Origin: Acidobacteriota bacterium
Lineage (GTDB): Bacteria > Acidobacteriota > Terriglobia > Terriglobales > Acidobacteriaceae
Length of the DNA stretch: 33,707 bases
Assembly: GCA_023410055.1 (NCBI GenBank)
Contig: JAEYQK010000092.1
Span: 1-33,707, forward strand
Reading direction: 5' to 3'
Shown: piece by piece, positions 16,000 through 24,121 of the stretch
How the letters are laid out: every line of letters begins with the position of its first letter
Numbering within the stretch: the first letter of the stretch is position 1
Translations under genes and position numbers: made by a program
The notes under the pieces: generated by a model
The model's database searches: none
Told to the model about the DNA's origin: nothing
The model's input: the letters and a program-made list of their open reading frames with translations, nothing else

Positions 16000-16662
16000 T
16001 TAGAACTGCACTTTCTGAGTCGCCATCCTCTGCTCGTCTGCTGCGTGAACGGCAGCAATGAACGCGCGTATCTTGTCGGGATCTTTTCTTCCCTTCTCGC
16101 GCTCGACGCCGCTGACGACGTCTACACCGAACGGACGGAATACTCGAATCGCTTCGACCACATTGTCCGGCGAGAGACCGCCAGCGACGATGATGCGGTA
16201 GCGAGTATCGAGCCCCGCGTTCTTCAAGAATTCACTTGCGCGACTCCAGTCGAAGCATTTGCCAGTTCCGCCACCCTTTTGCGCGTTGCCGTTATCGAGA
16301 AGCACGCGTTCGACAGGTTCCGGAAACGTCAGGTTGCGATCCAACTTCTCGACGTCGCTCATGTGCAGCACGGGAATCACTGCGACATTCCCGCGACCAG
16401 GAATGGCGACTCTCTGATGAAGCTGCACGGAGGTCAACCCGACTTGATCCGCGATGGCCTTGATGCGTTCGGGAGTCTCCGAGATAAAGACGCCTATCTT
16501 TTCCACGCTGTCCGGTACGTGACGACAGATCTCGGCCGCTGTCTCTGGCGTTACCCGCCGCATGCTCTCCGCAAACACGAATCCCAACGCGTCGGCTCCG
16601 GCCTCAACGGCCACGAGCGCGTCGGCCAAATTCGTGGTTCCGCAGATTTTGATCCATGTCAT
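16000..16662 (-). CDS. trpF: Phosphoribosylanthranilate isomerase
   Basis: 220 residues. Third step from anthranilate in tryptophan synthesis, an Amadori rearrangement. The N-terminus MTWIKICGTTNLADA holds the catalytic Cys7. DALGFVFAESMRRV, KIGVFISE, SVQLH and the C-terminal GVDVVSGVEREKGRKD, with the catalytic Asp, are all present. It is separated from trpC by 16 bases of heptad repeat and from trpB by 4 bases, so it is certainly part of the same transcript. Confidence 0.96.
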   Translation of the reverse strand: MTWIKICGTTNLADALVAVEAGADALGFVFAESMRRVTPETAAEICRHVPDSVEKIGVFISETPERIKAIADQVGLTSVQLHQRVAIPGRGNVAVIPVLHMSDVEKLDRNLTFPEPVERVLLDNGNAQKGGGTGKCFDWSRASEFLKNAGLDTRYRIIVAGGLSPDNVVEAIRVFRPFGVDVVSGVEREKGRKDPDKIRAFIAAVHAADEQRMATQKVQF

Positions 16663-16663
16663 A

Positions 16664-16691
16664 AAAAGTTGTCAGTCCCTAGTACTCAGCC
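16664..16691 (-). repeat. 7-bp tandem repeat across the trpC stop codon
   Basis: On the minus strand GGCTGAG, TACTAGG, GACTGAC and AACTTTT follow in phase. The last residues and stop of trpC (GCT GAG TAC TAG) are made by the repeat itself, and the array ends one base before the trpF ATG. The same units occur before aroQ. Confidence 0.75.
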
Positions 16692-17479
16692 TTCACTTCG
16701 GCGATCAAGCTCTTCAATGCGTTGCCAGGAATGTCGGCTCGCATCAGCGACTCGCCGATCAGGAACGCCTGGAATCCGGCGGCGCGCAGGCGATTAATGT
16801 CGGCTGCGTCATTGATACCGCTTTCGGCCACGCGCAACACATTGGCCGGCATCTGCGCCGCCAGCTTCACCGGAATATCGATATCAACTTCAAAGGTGCG
16901 CAGGTTGCGGCTATTGACACCGATGATATCGAAGCCGATGGCCAGTGCGCGCTTCAGTTCCGCCTCGTCGTGGACTTCGCACAGAACATCCAGCCCGAGG
17001 CGGCGAGCCTCGGCGTAAAACTCGGACAACTCTGTATCGCTCAGGGCGGCAACGATCAGCAGAATGGCGTCGGCTCGGTTCGCACGTGATTCGATAATCT
17101 GGAACCTATCCACGATGAAGTCCTTGCGAAGACACGGCAAGCTGGTCGCGGCGGACGCCTCAATGAGGTTCGCCAAAGATCCCTGAAAGTACTTCTCTTC
17201 CGTCAAAACCGAGAGCGCCGCAGCACCTGCGTCCTCGAACTGCTTGGCAATTCCGGCAACGTGCAGGTTGGCGCGAATCACGCCCTTCGATGGCGACGCC
17301 TTCTTCAACTCCGAGATGATCGCCACTCCTGTCTGCGAACGCTGCTCCAGAGAACGCCGGAAGCCACGCGGAACGTGGGCTTGAGCCCCTGCGGCGAGTT
17401 CCCACAGCTTGGCTGTGCGCTTGGCTTCGGCGACACGAGCGCGAGTGGTCTGCACGATCTCATCAAGGAACACGGGCAT
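16679..17479 (-). CDS. trpC: Indole-3-glycerol-phosphate synthase
   Basis: 266 residues. Ring closure and decarboxylation of CdRP to indole-3-glycerol phosphate. Motifs: AIISELKKASPSKGVI with the catalytic Lys, SVLTEEKYFQGSLANL, PCLRKDFIVDRFQI, DVLCEVHDEAELKRAL, IIGVNSRNLRTFEVD, VAESGIND and FLIGESLMRA. It is a separate, full-length protein, not fused to trpF. It is the first gene of the aromatic block; trpE, trpG and trpD are not in the window. No attenuator or leader peptide is visible in the short space before it. Confidence 0.97.
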   Translation of the reverse strand: MPVFLDEIVQTTRARVAEAKRTAKLWELAAGAQAHVPRGFRRSLEQRSQTGVAIISELKKASPSKGVIRANLHVAGIAKQFEDAGAAALSVLTEEKYFQGSLANLIEASAATSLPCLRKDFIVDRFQIIESRANRADAILLIVAALSDTELSEFYAEARRLGLDVLCEVHDEAELKRALAIGFDIIGVNSRNLRTFEVDIDIPVKLAAQMPANVLRVAESGINDAADINRLRAAGFQAFLIGESLMRADIPGNALKSLIAEVKAEY

Positions 17480-17493
17480 GGCGATTGATTAAA

Positions 17494-17499
17494 AGTATA
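17494..17499 (-). promoter_or_regulatory. Possible -10 element before trpC
   Basis: TATACT on the minus strand, 14 bases before the trpC ATG. No good -35 lies at the right distance, and it would leave a very short leader. Weak evidence. Confidence 0.25.
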
Positions 17500-17534
17500 A
17501 ACCAGAGCAGCGAAATCACGTCCGGTTCAGGCAA

Positions 17535-18140
17535 TCAGGCGGCGAATTCGGCGCAGTTGGGCTTCATTCCATACCGCAACGTACGAAAGGTGATCGAATA
17601 TCGAAGCTGCTCGATCGCGGGGATACTATGCTGCCAGCGAGTGCGCGCCTCACCCTGGAACACATAAGCAGAACGTGGCTCAAGCAGCACTGACGTGATC
17701 TCGTACTCGTCCTTCGTCGTGAGCCGAAACCGCATGCGGCACGCCGAGGCCAGCGAAATCCCGATGACAATCCCGAACTGTGGCGCGTCGCGATGCCAGC
17801 CGATCGACGTGCCGGGCTGGTATTCGGTGGCAAGGCCCTCAACAAACTGGTCGGAGCGAATGCCCGGGACGAGTTCAACAACGCGGTCCCGCAACGGAAG
17901 CAAGAATCCCGGCAGCGGCGGCCCCGGTGTAACCTGTCGTGTCTCGAAACTGTAATCGACCCCAAACGCTACGATGCGGCGCTTGGCCTCGTAACCGTGA
18001 TACATCGCGCTCTCGAAAGGAAGCTGCTGAACTTGCGCGATCAGCTCTTTCTCTTCGTGTTGCGACAAGAAGTCAGGACGATAGACCAATCCATCCGGCA
18101 CTCGGCTCGATCTGCGAACTCGTTTGCGCTCCACTGGCAC
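17535..18140 (-). CDS. AlkB-like 2-oxoglutarate/Fe(II) dioxygenase
   Basis: 201 residues. Family of oxidative demethylases acting on alkylated nucleic acids; other substrates occur. Iron ligands His116 and Asp118 (GWHRDAPQFG) and His171 (RWQHSIP) are present. Arg180 and Arg186 (LRYSITFRTLR) bind 2-oxoglutarate. The nucleotide-lid region has the YHGYEAKRRIVAFGVDYSF pattern of the family. GTG start; no strong ribosome site. It ends 55 bases before trpC on the same strand, so read-through into the trp block is possible, but the functions are unrelated. Confidence 0.9.
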   Translation of the reverse strand: MPVERKRVRRSSRVPDGLVYRPDFLSQHEEKELIAQVQQLPFESAMYHGYEAKRRIVAFGVDYSFETRQVTPGPPLPGFLLPLRDRVVELVPGIRSDQFVEGLATEYQPGTSIGWHRDAPQFGIVIGISLASACRMRFRLTTKDEYEITSVLLEPRSAYVFQGEARTRWQHSIPAIEQLRYSITFRTLRYGMKPNCAEFAA

Positions 18141-18193
18141 AGGCTTTTGATGCCAAAGCGCTACGGTCAGAACCGCGGCGAATGCCCGCTTAC

Positions 18194-18225
18194 GGGTGCC
18201 GCACCCTTCCTGAAGGGAGGGTGCG
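18194..18225. repeat. Palindromic element, family A
   Basis: GGGTGCCGCACCCTTCC, TGAA, GGGAGGGTGCG: an 11-bp stem with one G-T wobble. It lies between the 90-residue ORF and the AlkB gene, on the upstream side of the latter. Confidence 0.85.
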
Positions 18226-18271
18226 ATGTCGTGGCGGCCCGTTCAAACGCTGTATTGACTTAGTGTCAATC

Positions 18272-18544
18272 TCACAGATCTGGTGTCTTCGCCTTGTGCT
18301 CAGATTGCCAACGGTGCATGCGGCTGATATGCGCGCGGACCGTTACCGCCATGTCGCGCAGGTTCTGGCGCCGCGGAGAGTCGAGCGGCATGGTCGAAGC
18401 CATCGCTTCGCACATGGCAACGTACGCTTCCAACGCAACCGGCGCGAAAATGTCCTGCCCTCGAAACATCATCACCGGTTCGTCCTGGGGAATTTTTCCG
18501 CTGGGGTCCTGAATGTGGTCGTAGTCGGGACGAGCGTGCTTCAT
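18272..18544 (-). CDS. Conserved-looking 90-residue hypothetical protein
   Basis: 90 residues with AAGGAG 6 bases before the ATG. The start (YDHIQDPSGKIPQDEPVMMF) followed by RGQDIFAPVALEAYVAMCEA is reminiscent of short proteins seen in phages and bacteria that begin with 'DP.G.IP.DEPVF..R.QD'. No function is known to me. The rest is helical with Arg/His-rich ends and no membrane segment. It follows tex by 31 bases on the same strand. Confidence 0.65.
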   Translation of the reverse strand: MKHARPDYDHIQDPSGKIPQDEPVMMFRGQDIFAPVALEAYVAMCEAMASTMPLDSPRRQNLRDMAVTVRAHISRMHRWQSEHKAKTPDL

Positions 18545-18575
18545 CTTGGCTCCTTATTATTAGTACTCGTAATCG

Positions 18576-20828
18576 TCAGCGGACCTTCCACTTCGACGAC
18601 AGCGCCGCCAGCTTATCGTTCATCGTCGGAGCTGGCGGTGCGGGACGTTTCGGCTGCTGCTTGGCCGGTTCCTGAAGTGCTTTCATTGACAATCCAATGC
18701 GCTTGGTTTTCGCGTCGGCGCTGAGGACCTTCACCTTGACGATCTGTCCGGCCTTTACCACCTCGGACGGGTCCTTCACATATTTGTTCGACAACTCGCT
18801 GATGTGCACCAGTCCGTCCTGATGAACACCGATGTCGACGAACGCACCGAACTTGGTGACGTTGGTGACGACGCCTTCGAGAACCATCCCGGGCTGCACG
18901 TCCGAGATTTCCCGCACCTGCTCATTGAAGCTCGGCGCCACAAACTTGTCACGCGGGTCGCGTCCGGGCTTACGCAGTTCTTCAAGGATGTCGTTGAGGG
19001 TGTACGTTCCTGCCGAGAGCTGTGTGGGATCAAACTTCTCCAGCAACTGCGGGCTCTTGATCAACTCCTGCACCGGTACGTTCAGCTTCTCGCCGATCTG
19101 CTCCACGATGTGATAGGACTCGGGGTGAACAGCCGTCGCATCCAGCGGATTCTCACCATCACGGATGCGAAGGAATCCAGCGGCTTGCTCGAACGTCTTC
19201 GGGCCGATCCCGGGGACATCGCGCAGTTGCGCACGTGAGCGGAACCGTCCGTTCTCGTCGCGGTATTTCACCACATTGATTGCCGTGCGCTCGGTGATGC
19301 CGGCAACGTAGCGCAGCAACGTCCATGATGACGTATTGAGATCGACGCCGACGCGATTAACGCAGCTCTCAATAACGCTCTCCAGCGATTGCTGAAGCTG
19401 GCGCTGATCGACGTCGTGTTGGTACTGGCCGACGCCGATCGACTTGGGATCGACCTTCACCAACTCCGATAGTGGATCTTGCAGACGGCGCGCGATCGAG
19501 ATTGCACCACGTACTGTGAGGTCCAGATTCGGAAATTCCTGGCGCGCAACTTCGGATGCCGAGTAGACACTGGCTCCCGATTCGCTCACCGTCACAGAGA
19601 AAATCCCGTTGATCATTCGTTCGCGCAGGAAAGCGCTGATGAACGCATCGGTTTCGCGCGAGCCGGTGCCGTTCCCGACGGCTATTGCTTGAACGTTGTA
19701 CTGGCGCAAGAGGGACTCGATCGCCTTCGCTGCTGCATCGGCCTCGGCCTTGGAGCGGTGCAGATAGATGACGTCGTTGGCGAGGAACTTTCCTGTCTCG
19801 TCTACGACGGCCACCTTACACCCGGTGCGCACGCCGGGGTCGATGCCAAGCACTGAAATCGGCCCGGCGGGAGGCGCGAGCAACAGGTTCTGGAGGTTCT
19901 CGCGGAAGACGCCGATGGCATCCGCATCGGAACGCTGCTTGAGTTCAAAGCGAATCTCGCCTTGAATGGACGTATTGAGCAGCCGCTGCCACGAATCTTC
20001 GATGGCGAGTTCGAGCTGGGGCGTCCAGTCGCCGGGCTGTCGTAAAATGCGCGAACTCAGCAGCGATATCGCGCGCTGCGGATCCAGCTCGATCAGGAAC
20101 AGAAGCACATTTTCGGCTTCACCGCGCCGGATGGCGAGCATGCGGTGAGACGGGATCGTCCTCGCAGGCTCACGATAGTCGTAGTACATCTTGAACTTTT
20201 CTTCTTCATCGACGGCGTCGGTTGCCTTGCGGCTGACGACCATGCCTTCATCAAACATGAGCTTGCGAAGCGCCTTGCGCAGGTCGGCGTCTTCGCTGAT
20301 CATCTCGGCAACGATGTGGCGCGCGCCTTCAAGGGCATCCGCAACGCTCTCGACGCCCTTCTCGGAGTCGACGAACGTCGCCGCAAAAACCTCCAGCGGT
20401 TCGGCTGCGGCTTGCTGGTTCCAAAGATAGAGCGCCAGCCGCTCCAGTCCCTTTTCGCGAGCGATCGTCGCCTTGGTACGGCGCTTCGGGCGGTACGGCA
20501 AGTACAAGTCTTCCAACTCGCTCTTGTCCAGCGCGGCCTCGATGCGAACCTTCAACTCATCCGTGAGTTTTCCCTGCTCCGCGATGGAGTTCAGGATCGT
20601 TTCGCGTCGAGCCACGAGTTCGCGGAAATACTCGACCTTCTCCTGGATCTCGCGGACCTGGACTTCATCCAGGTTTCCTGTGGCCTCTTTGCGGTAGCGC
20701 GCGATGAACGGCACGGTACCGCCTTCGTCGAGCAATTCAATGACCGCCACGATGCCGCGAAGCGGAATATTGAGAGTCTGGGCAATGTGAAGCAGTAATT
20801 CGGGGGACAAAACCTTGGGATCACTCAT
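18576..20828 (-). CDS. tex: Tex-family RNA-binding protein
   Basis: 750 residues. Transcription accessory factor binding RNA, conserved in most bacteria. Order: N-terminal Tex helical domain (GTVPFIARYRKEATGNLDEV, LYLPYRPKRRTKATIAREKG), YqgF-like nuclease-fold domain from about residue 325 (VLGIDPGVRTGCKVAVVDE), the signature SIGVGQYQHDVDQ, helix-hairpin-helix motifs (RDVPGIGPKTFEQAAGFLRI) and a C-terminal S1 domain (about 645-715, GMVLEGVVTNVTKFGAFVDI). Length and order are standard. No ribosome site stands out. Confidence 0.97.
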   Translation of the reverse strand: MSDPKVLSPELLLHIAQTLNIPLRGIVAVIELLDEGGTVPFIARYRKEATGNLDEVQVREIQEKVEYFRELVARRETILNSIAEQGKLTDELKVRIEAALDKSELEDLYLPYRPKRRTKATIAREKGLERLALYLWNQQAAAEPLEVFAATFVDSEKGVESVADALEGARHIVAEMISEDADLRKALRKLMFDEGMVVSRKATDAVDEEEKFKMYYDYREPARTIPSHRMLAIRRGEAENVLLFLIELDPQRAISLLSSRILRQPGDWTPQLELAIEDSWQRLLNTSIQGEIRFELKQRSDADAIGVFRENLQNLLLAPPAGPISVLGIDPGVRTGCKVAVVDETGKFLANDVIYLHRSKAEADAAAKAIESLLRQYNVQAIAVGNGTGSRETDAFISAFLRERMINGIFSVTVSESGASVYSASEVARQEFPNLDLTVRGAISIARRLQDPLSELVKVDPKSIGVGQYQHDVDQRQLQQSLESVIESCVNRVGVDLNTSSWTLLRYVAGITERTAINVVKYRDENGRFRSRAQLRDVPGIGPKTFEQAAGFLRIRDGENPLDATAVHPESYHIVEQIGEKLNVPVQELIKSPQLLEKFDPTQLSAGTYTLNDILEELRKPGRDPRDKFVAPSFNEQVREISDVQPGMVLEGVVTNVTKFGAFVDIGVHQDGLVHISELSNKYVKDPSEVVKAGQIVKVKVLSADAKTKRIGLSMKALQEPAKQQPKRPAPPAPTMNDKLAALSSKWKVR

Positions 20829-21053
20829 GAGAATTCAAAATCATGTTACCCGCTTCCGGTCAGGATGTCTGGTTGCATAATCAGCGGGAATCATGTAAGG
20901 CGCGTATTGCAGAGAATGGCGTTCCAAAATGGGACGCGGCGCATCATGACGCCTCGCATTGCGAGTCAGCGCGCATGAAATCGAGCAACTCACAATTTAG
21001 GCGTGCCATCATAGGCCCATATAACGGGCCCAGGTATCACGAGGAGGATTCAT
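20829..21053. promoter_or_regulatory. Divergent tex/PAS intergenic region
   Basis: Holds a GG-N10-GC match ending in TTGCA (20863-20876, plus strand) with a poor -24 half, and a near-palindrome CGTTCC-N5-GGGACG (20920-20936). GGCCC (21014-21018) and GGGCC (21026-21030) form a small hairpin, with TATAAC (21020-21025) in and beside its loop. GAGGAGG precedes the next ATG. None is a confident promoter. Confidence 0.3.
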
Positions 21054-21434
21054 ATGCTGGCCGCGAAAGTCGATTCAAGATCGTCTCTAGCGTGCCCAAA
21101 AGGTGTGAATCACCCTGAGGTCGAAGGTCAAAGCAATTATATTTTTTTCGACGACGATCGGAAGTGGGTGCGAGTAAGCGGGGCAGCTGCGAATTTGTTG
21201 CAGTGCTCTCCGGAAGAACTGGTAGGCGCAAGGCACGACGACATGTTGCCACAGGGAGCCGTGCTGAGCATTGTTCACAAGGACAAGCTCCATTTCTGGC
21301 GGGACTTCGAACGGGAGGGGCGACTCAGCGGCACATCGCTGATTAAGCCGCGGACGGGTCCTGCAATCGCTATCAACTATCAAGCCAAGAAATTGTCAGA
21401 CGGCTGCATAGTAGTGACCTTCACCACAGTTTGA
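21054..21434 (+). CDS. Single PAS-domain protein
   Basis: 126 residues with a strong ribosome site (GAGGAGG, 6 bases before ATG). Residues about 28-125 look like one PAS fold: IFFDDDRKWVRVSGAAANLLQCSPEELVGARHDDM, then a strand-rich half ending GCIVVTFTTV. No kinase, GGDEF or DNA-binding part is attached, so it is a stand-alone sensor or adaptor that would need a partner. It is the first of a run of small genes leading into the carboxylase operon. Whether it senses anything relevant to that operon is unknown. Confidence 0.75.
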   Translation: MLAAKVDSRSSLACPKGVNHPEVEGQSNYIFFDDDRKWVRVSGAAANLLQCSPEELVGARHDDMLPQGAVLSIVHKDKLHFWRDFEREGRLSGTSLIKPRTGPAIAINYQAKKLSDGCIVVTFTTV

Positions 21435-21538
21435 TCCAGCTACGGTCGTAAGTTTCCGCAGCACTCACTAGCACTTCCGGCCCCGCAAGCCTCGGCTCTT
21501 CATCGTTGAAAAGCTGCATCCGTGGTGGGGGTGTCCTT

Positions 21539-21703
21539 ATGGACGAGCAAGATCGTCGTATTCATCTACTCGAAACTATTCGCAAACTCGATTACGAAAT
21601 TATCGACAGCAGGCACTCGGACCCTGAGATTGCGTCGAAGCTCCAGCAGGAACGTGAGGAACTCAGACGTGAGTTGAACCAGTTCAAGGTCCAGGCAGCG
21701 TAG
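21539..21703 (+). CDS. 54-residue coiled-coil protein
   Basis: The ATG is preceded by the G-rich GTGGTGGGGGTG. The product is short, highly charged and helical (RIHLLETIRKLDYEII ... KLQQEREELRRELNQFKV) with a heptad-like spacing of Leu/Ile, suggesting a coiled coil. An in-frame start at 21506 is possible but has no ribosome site. No family recognised. It lies 104 bases after the PAS gene and 66 bases before the next small gene. Confidence 0.55.
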   Translation: MDEQDRRIHLLETIRKLDYEIIDSRHSDPEIASKLQQEREELRRELNQFKVQAA

Positions 21704-21769
21704 TCCGGAACATGGGTTAGGCCCACAACTGAATATCCGGAAACGTCCCGCAGTGGAGAGGGGGGCGAT

Positions 21770-21982
21770 ATGGAACACAAGCCAACAAAAGCTATGGCTG
21801 CCGCTGTCTCTGCAGCCGTATTCAGCTACATCAGGCTACAAGAAGAAGCCTCGACGCCTCAGGTCGCCGTAGCACTGTCGAGTTCCACGACGGCTGACAC
21901 TGCGCGTCTGTACGGCGCGTCGGGCCGACAACAAATGATGGAGATGAGACGACTCCTGTCCCTGCGCATGGGGCGGCGTTGA
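21770..21982 (+). CDS. 70-residue candidate accessory subunit of the carboxylase
   Basis: GAGAGGGGGGCGAT directly before the ATG. Residues 7-27 (KAMAAAVSAAVFSYIRLQEE) form an Ala-rich amphipathic helix. Similar short helices with 'AAVxAYIxxEEE' appear in small subunits near biotin-dependent acyl-CoA carboxylases and decarboxylases. The rest is Ser/Thr/Ala-rich and ends in a basic helix (RRLLSLRMGRR). Position, 57 bases before the biotin carboxyltransferase, supports a subunit role. Sequence alone does not prove it. Confidence 0.55.
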   Translation: MEHKPTKAMAAAVSAAVFSYIRLQEEASTPQVAVALSSSTTADTARLYGASGRQQMMEMRRLLSLRMGRR

Positions 21983-22039
21983 CAAGGTACACGGGAACGA
22001 TCACAACGACTAGCGACAAACAAAGTTAGGAGATTAGCC

Positions 22040-24043
22040 ATGCCGGATCAACACGGAACAGTTCAAGCTGGGCTCTGGGGGAAGGAGCAGGTCACGGTAA
22101 CCAATCCGGTAAAGGTGAATGACCTGACGCTGCGCGACGGACACCAGTCGCTGTTCGCGACTCGAGGCCGCACCGAGGACATGCTACCCCTGGCGGAAAA
22201 GATGGACCAGATCGGATGGTGGGCAATGGAGGTCTGGGGTGGCGCGACCTTCGACACAATGCACCGTTTTCTCGGCGAGGATCCGTGGGAACGCCCACGG
22301 CTGCTGAAGAAGTACATAAAGAAGACGCCCTTCATGATGCTGCTGCGGGCGCACAATCTTGTCGCCTACCGGAATCATCCCGACGACCTGACCGAAGCCT
22401 TCATCGAGCGCGCCGCCGCCAATGGCATTGATATCTTTCGTACTTTCGACGCGCTCAACGATTATCGCAATCTCGCCTTCCCCGGAAAGATCATCAAGAA
22501 GCTCGGCAAGCACTTCCAGGGATGTCTCTGTTACTCGCTGACGGAGCCGCGCATGGGCGGCGAAGTGTTCACAATCGACTACTTCGTCGGCAAAGCCAAG
22601 CAGCTCGAAGACATGGGTGCCGACTCGGTCTGCATCAAGGACATGGCCGGCCTTATCTCGCCCTACGATGCTTTCATGCTGGTGAAAGCCCTGAAGGAAG
22701 CGGTCAAGATTCCGATCAACCTGCACAGCCACTTCACTTCCGGTCAGTCAGAGATGGCCATGCTGAAGGCCGTCGAAGCAGGCGTGGACATCGTCGACAC
22801 CTGCCTTGCTCCGTGGGCGCACCGTACATCGCATCCGGCAATCGAGCCATTGGTTGTCACGCTGCGCAATACGAGTCGCGATACCGGAATCGACCTGAAG
22901 CTGCTGGTCGAGATGGACGAGTATCTCGAAAAGATCTCGCCCAAGTACAAGCACATTCTCGACGACACGAAGATGGCGATCATCGACGTCGGCGTGCTGT
23001 TGCATCAGACGCCCGGCGGCATGGTTTCCAACCTCGTCAATCAACTGCGCGAAATGGGTGCCCTCGATCGCCTACCCGACGTTTACAAGGCGCTGCCGAA
23101 AGTTCGCAAGGAGATGGGGCAGGTTCCGCTCGTGACACCAACCAGTCAGATCGTCGGCATACAAGCGGTGAACAACGTCCTGTTCGATACACCGGATGAA
23201 CGCTACAAGATGATGACCGGCCAGACAAAGGATCTCTTCTTCGGCCTCTACGGCGAGACTCCGGCACCGCTCAATCCCGAGATACAGAAGAAAGCGCTCA
23301 AGGGATACGCGCGCGGCGAGACTCCGATCACCTGCCGCCCGGCGGACATTCTTGAGCCTGAACTGGAGAAGGCAAAGGCGGAAGCTGGAGAACTGGCGAA
23401 GGACATCGACGACGTTCTGCTGATGGCCATGTTCCCGACCACCGGCGCCCGCTTCCTCAAGTGGAAACACGGCAAGGAGCCAGTCCCGGACGAGGTTAAG
23501 CCGAAGACACTTGAGCAGGTCGCTGAAGAAGAGCGTCTGGTGAAGTTGGCAAAAGCGGGCAAACTCGTCGAGAAGCCACCCGATAAGGAAGCTCCCGAGA
23601 AAGGCCCTGGCACTCGCATCTTCAACGTCTTCGTCGACAAAGACTACTACGAGGTCGAAGTCGAAGAAGTTGGGGGCGTGCACGTCATTAGTTCCATGAA
23701 GCCGCAATTGGTGACGAAGCCCGCTCCCCCGCCCAAGGCCGCCGCCGCTGCCGCCAGTGCCGCTTCCGCAGCAGCGCCGAAACCCGCTGCTCCACTTCAG
23801 GCCGCGCCCGATCCTACGCCAACAAATGGCGGAACTCCGCTCATGGCTCCAATGCCAGGGATGGTGCTCCGTCACGAGAAAGCCATCGGGGACGAGGTCA
23901 AGCAGGGCGACGTCATGCTGGTGATCGAAGCCATGAAGATGGAAAACGCCATCACGGCTCCGAAAGCCGGCAAGGTCGTCGCGCAGAATTGCGAGAAGGG
24001 CCAGATGGTGACAAAGGGCGCCGTGCTCGCGGTGATCGCGTAA
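22040..24043 (+). CDS. Carboxyltransferase (5S / OadA-like) fused to biotin carrier domain
   Basis: 667 residues. An HMGL-like TIM barrel transfers a carboxyl group between biotin and pyruvate/oxaloacetate. The metal site has Asp33 (LTLRDGHQS), a carboxylatable Lys200 (CIKDMAGLI) and His229/His231 (NLHSHFTSG). EVWGGATFDTMHRFLGEDPW and VTPTSQIVGIQA are typical of transcarboxylase 5S, oxaloacetate decarboxylase alpha and pyruvate carboxylase B. An Ala/Pro-rich linker (about 560-597) leads to a biotinyl domain with Lys633 in EAMKMENA. AGGAG precedes the ATG. No oxaloacetate decarboxylase beta (sodium pump) or biotin carboxylase gene is nearby. The adjacent 12S-like gene therefore points to a methylmalonyl-CoA:pyruvate transcarboxylase. 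Alternative: part of a pyruvate carboxylase or a decarboxylase with subunits elsewhere. Confidence 0.9.
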   Translation: MPDQHGTVQAGLWGKEQVTVTNPVKVNDLTLRDGHQSLFATRGRTEDMLPLAEKMDQIGWWAMEVWGGATFDTMHRFLGEDPWERPRLLKKYIKKTPFMMLLRAHNLVAYRNHPDDLTEAFIERAAANGIDIFRTFDALNDYRNLAFPGKIIKKLGKHFQGCLCYSLTEPRMGGEVFTIDYFVGKAKQLEDMGADSVCIKDMAGLISPYDAFMLVKALKEAVKIPINLHSHFTSGQSEMAMLKAVEAGVDIVDTCLAPWAHRTSHPAIEPLVVTLRNTSRDTGIDLKLLVEMDEYLEKISPKYKHILDDTKMAIIDVGVLLHQTPGGMVSNLVNQLREMGALDRLPDVYKALPKVRKEMGQVPLVTPTSQIVGIQAVNNVLFDTPDERYKMMTGQTKDLFFGLYGETPAPLNPEIQKKALKGYARGETPITCRPADILEPELEKAKAEAGELAKDIDDVLLMAMFPTTGARFLKWKHGKEPVPDEVKPKTLEQVAEEERLVKLAKAGKLVEKPPDKEAPEKGPGTRIFNVFVDKDYYEVEVEEVGGVHVISSMKPQLVTKPAPPPKAAAAAASAASAAAPKPAAPLQAAPDPTPTNGGTPLMAPMPGMVLRHEKAIGDEVKQGDVMLVIEAMKMENAITAPKAGKVVAQNCEKGQMVTKGAVLAVIA

Positions 24044-24045
24044 TT

Positions 24046-24075
24046 GGTGTCCCACGTTGCGAAGCTAGCGTGGGG
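24046..24075. repeat. Palindromic element, family B, inside the operon
   Basis: TCCCACGTT and AGCGTGGGG pair over 9 bp with wobbles around GCGAAGC, 2 bases after the upstream stop and ahead of the GGGAGG of the next gene. It makes up about 40 percent of the 78-base spacer between the two carboxylase genes. Confidence 0.8.
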
Positions 24076-24121
24076 ATTCTCGAACTCGGCATTGGCGCAG
24101 GTCGCGCAAAGGGAGGAACGT

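Noticed and set aside
15996..16058. Start of trpB within trpF
   Set aside because: Adds 21 residues unlike any TrpB and overlaps trpF; ATG 15995 follows the trpF stop by 4 bases.
17363..17392. GGGCTTGAGCCCC-like palindrome inside trpC as a further repeat insertion
   Set aside because: TrpC length and sequence around it are normal, so it looks like chance similarity.
23072..24055. 327-residue open frame on the minus strand
   Set aside because: Mirror of the biotin carboxyltransferase gene; composition is that of an antisense shadow.
24044..24121. 26-residue extension of the 12S-like subunit
   Set aside because: It is the family-B palindrome read through; GGGAGG supports ATG 24122.
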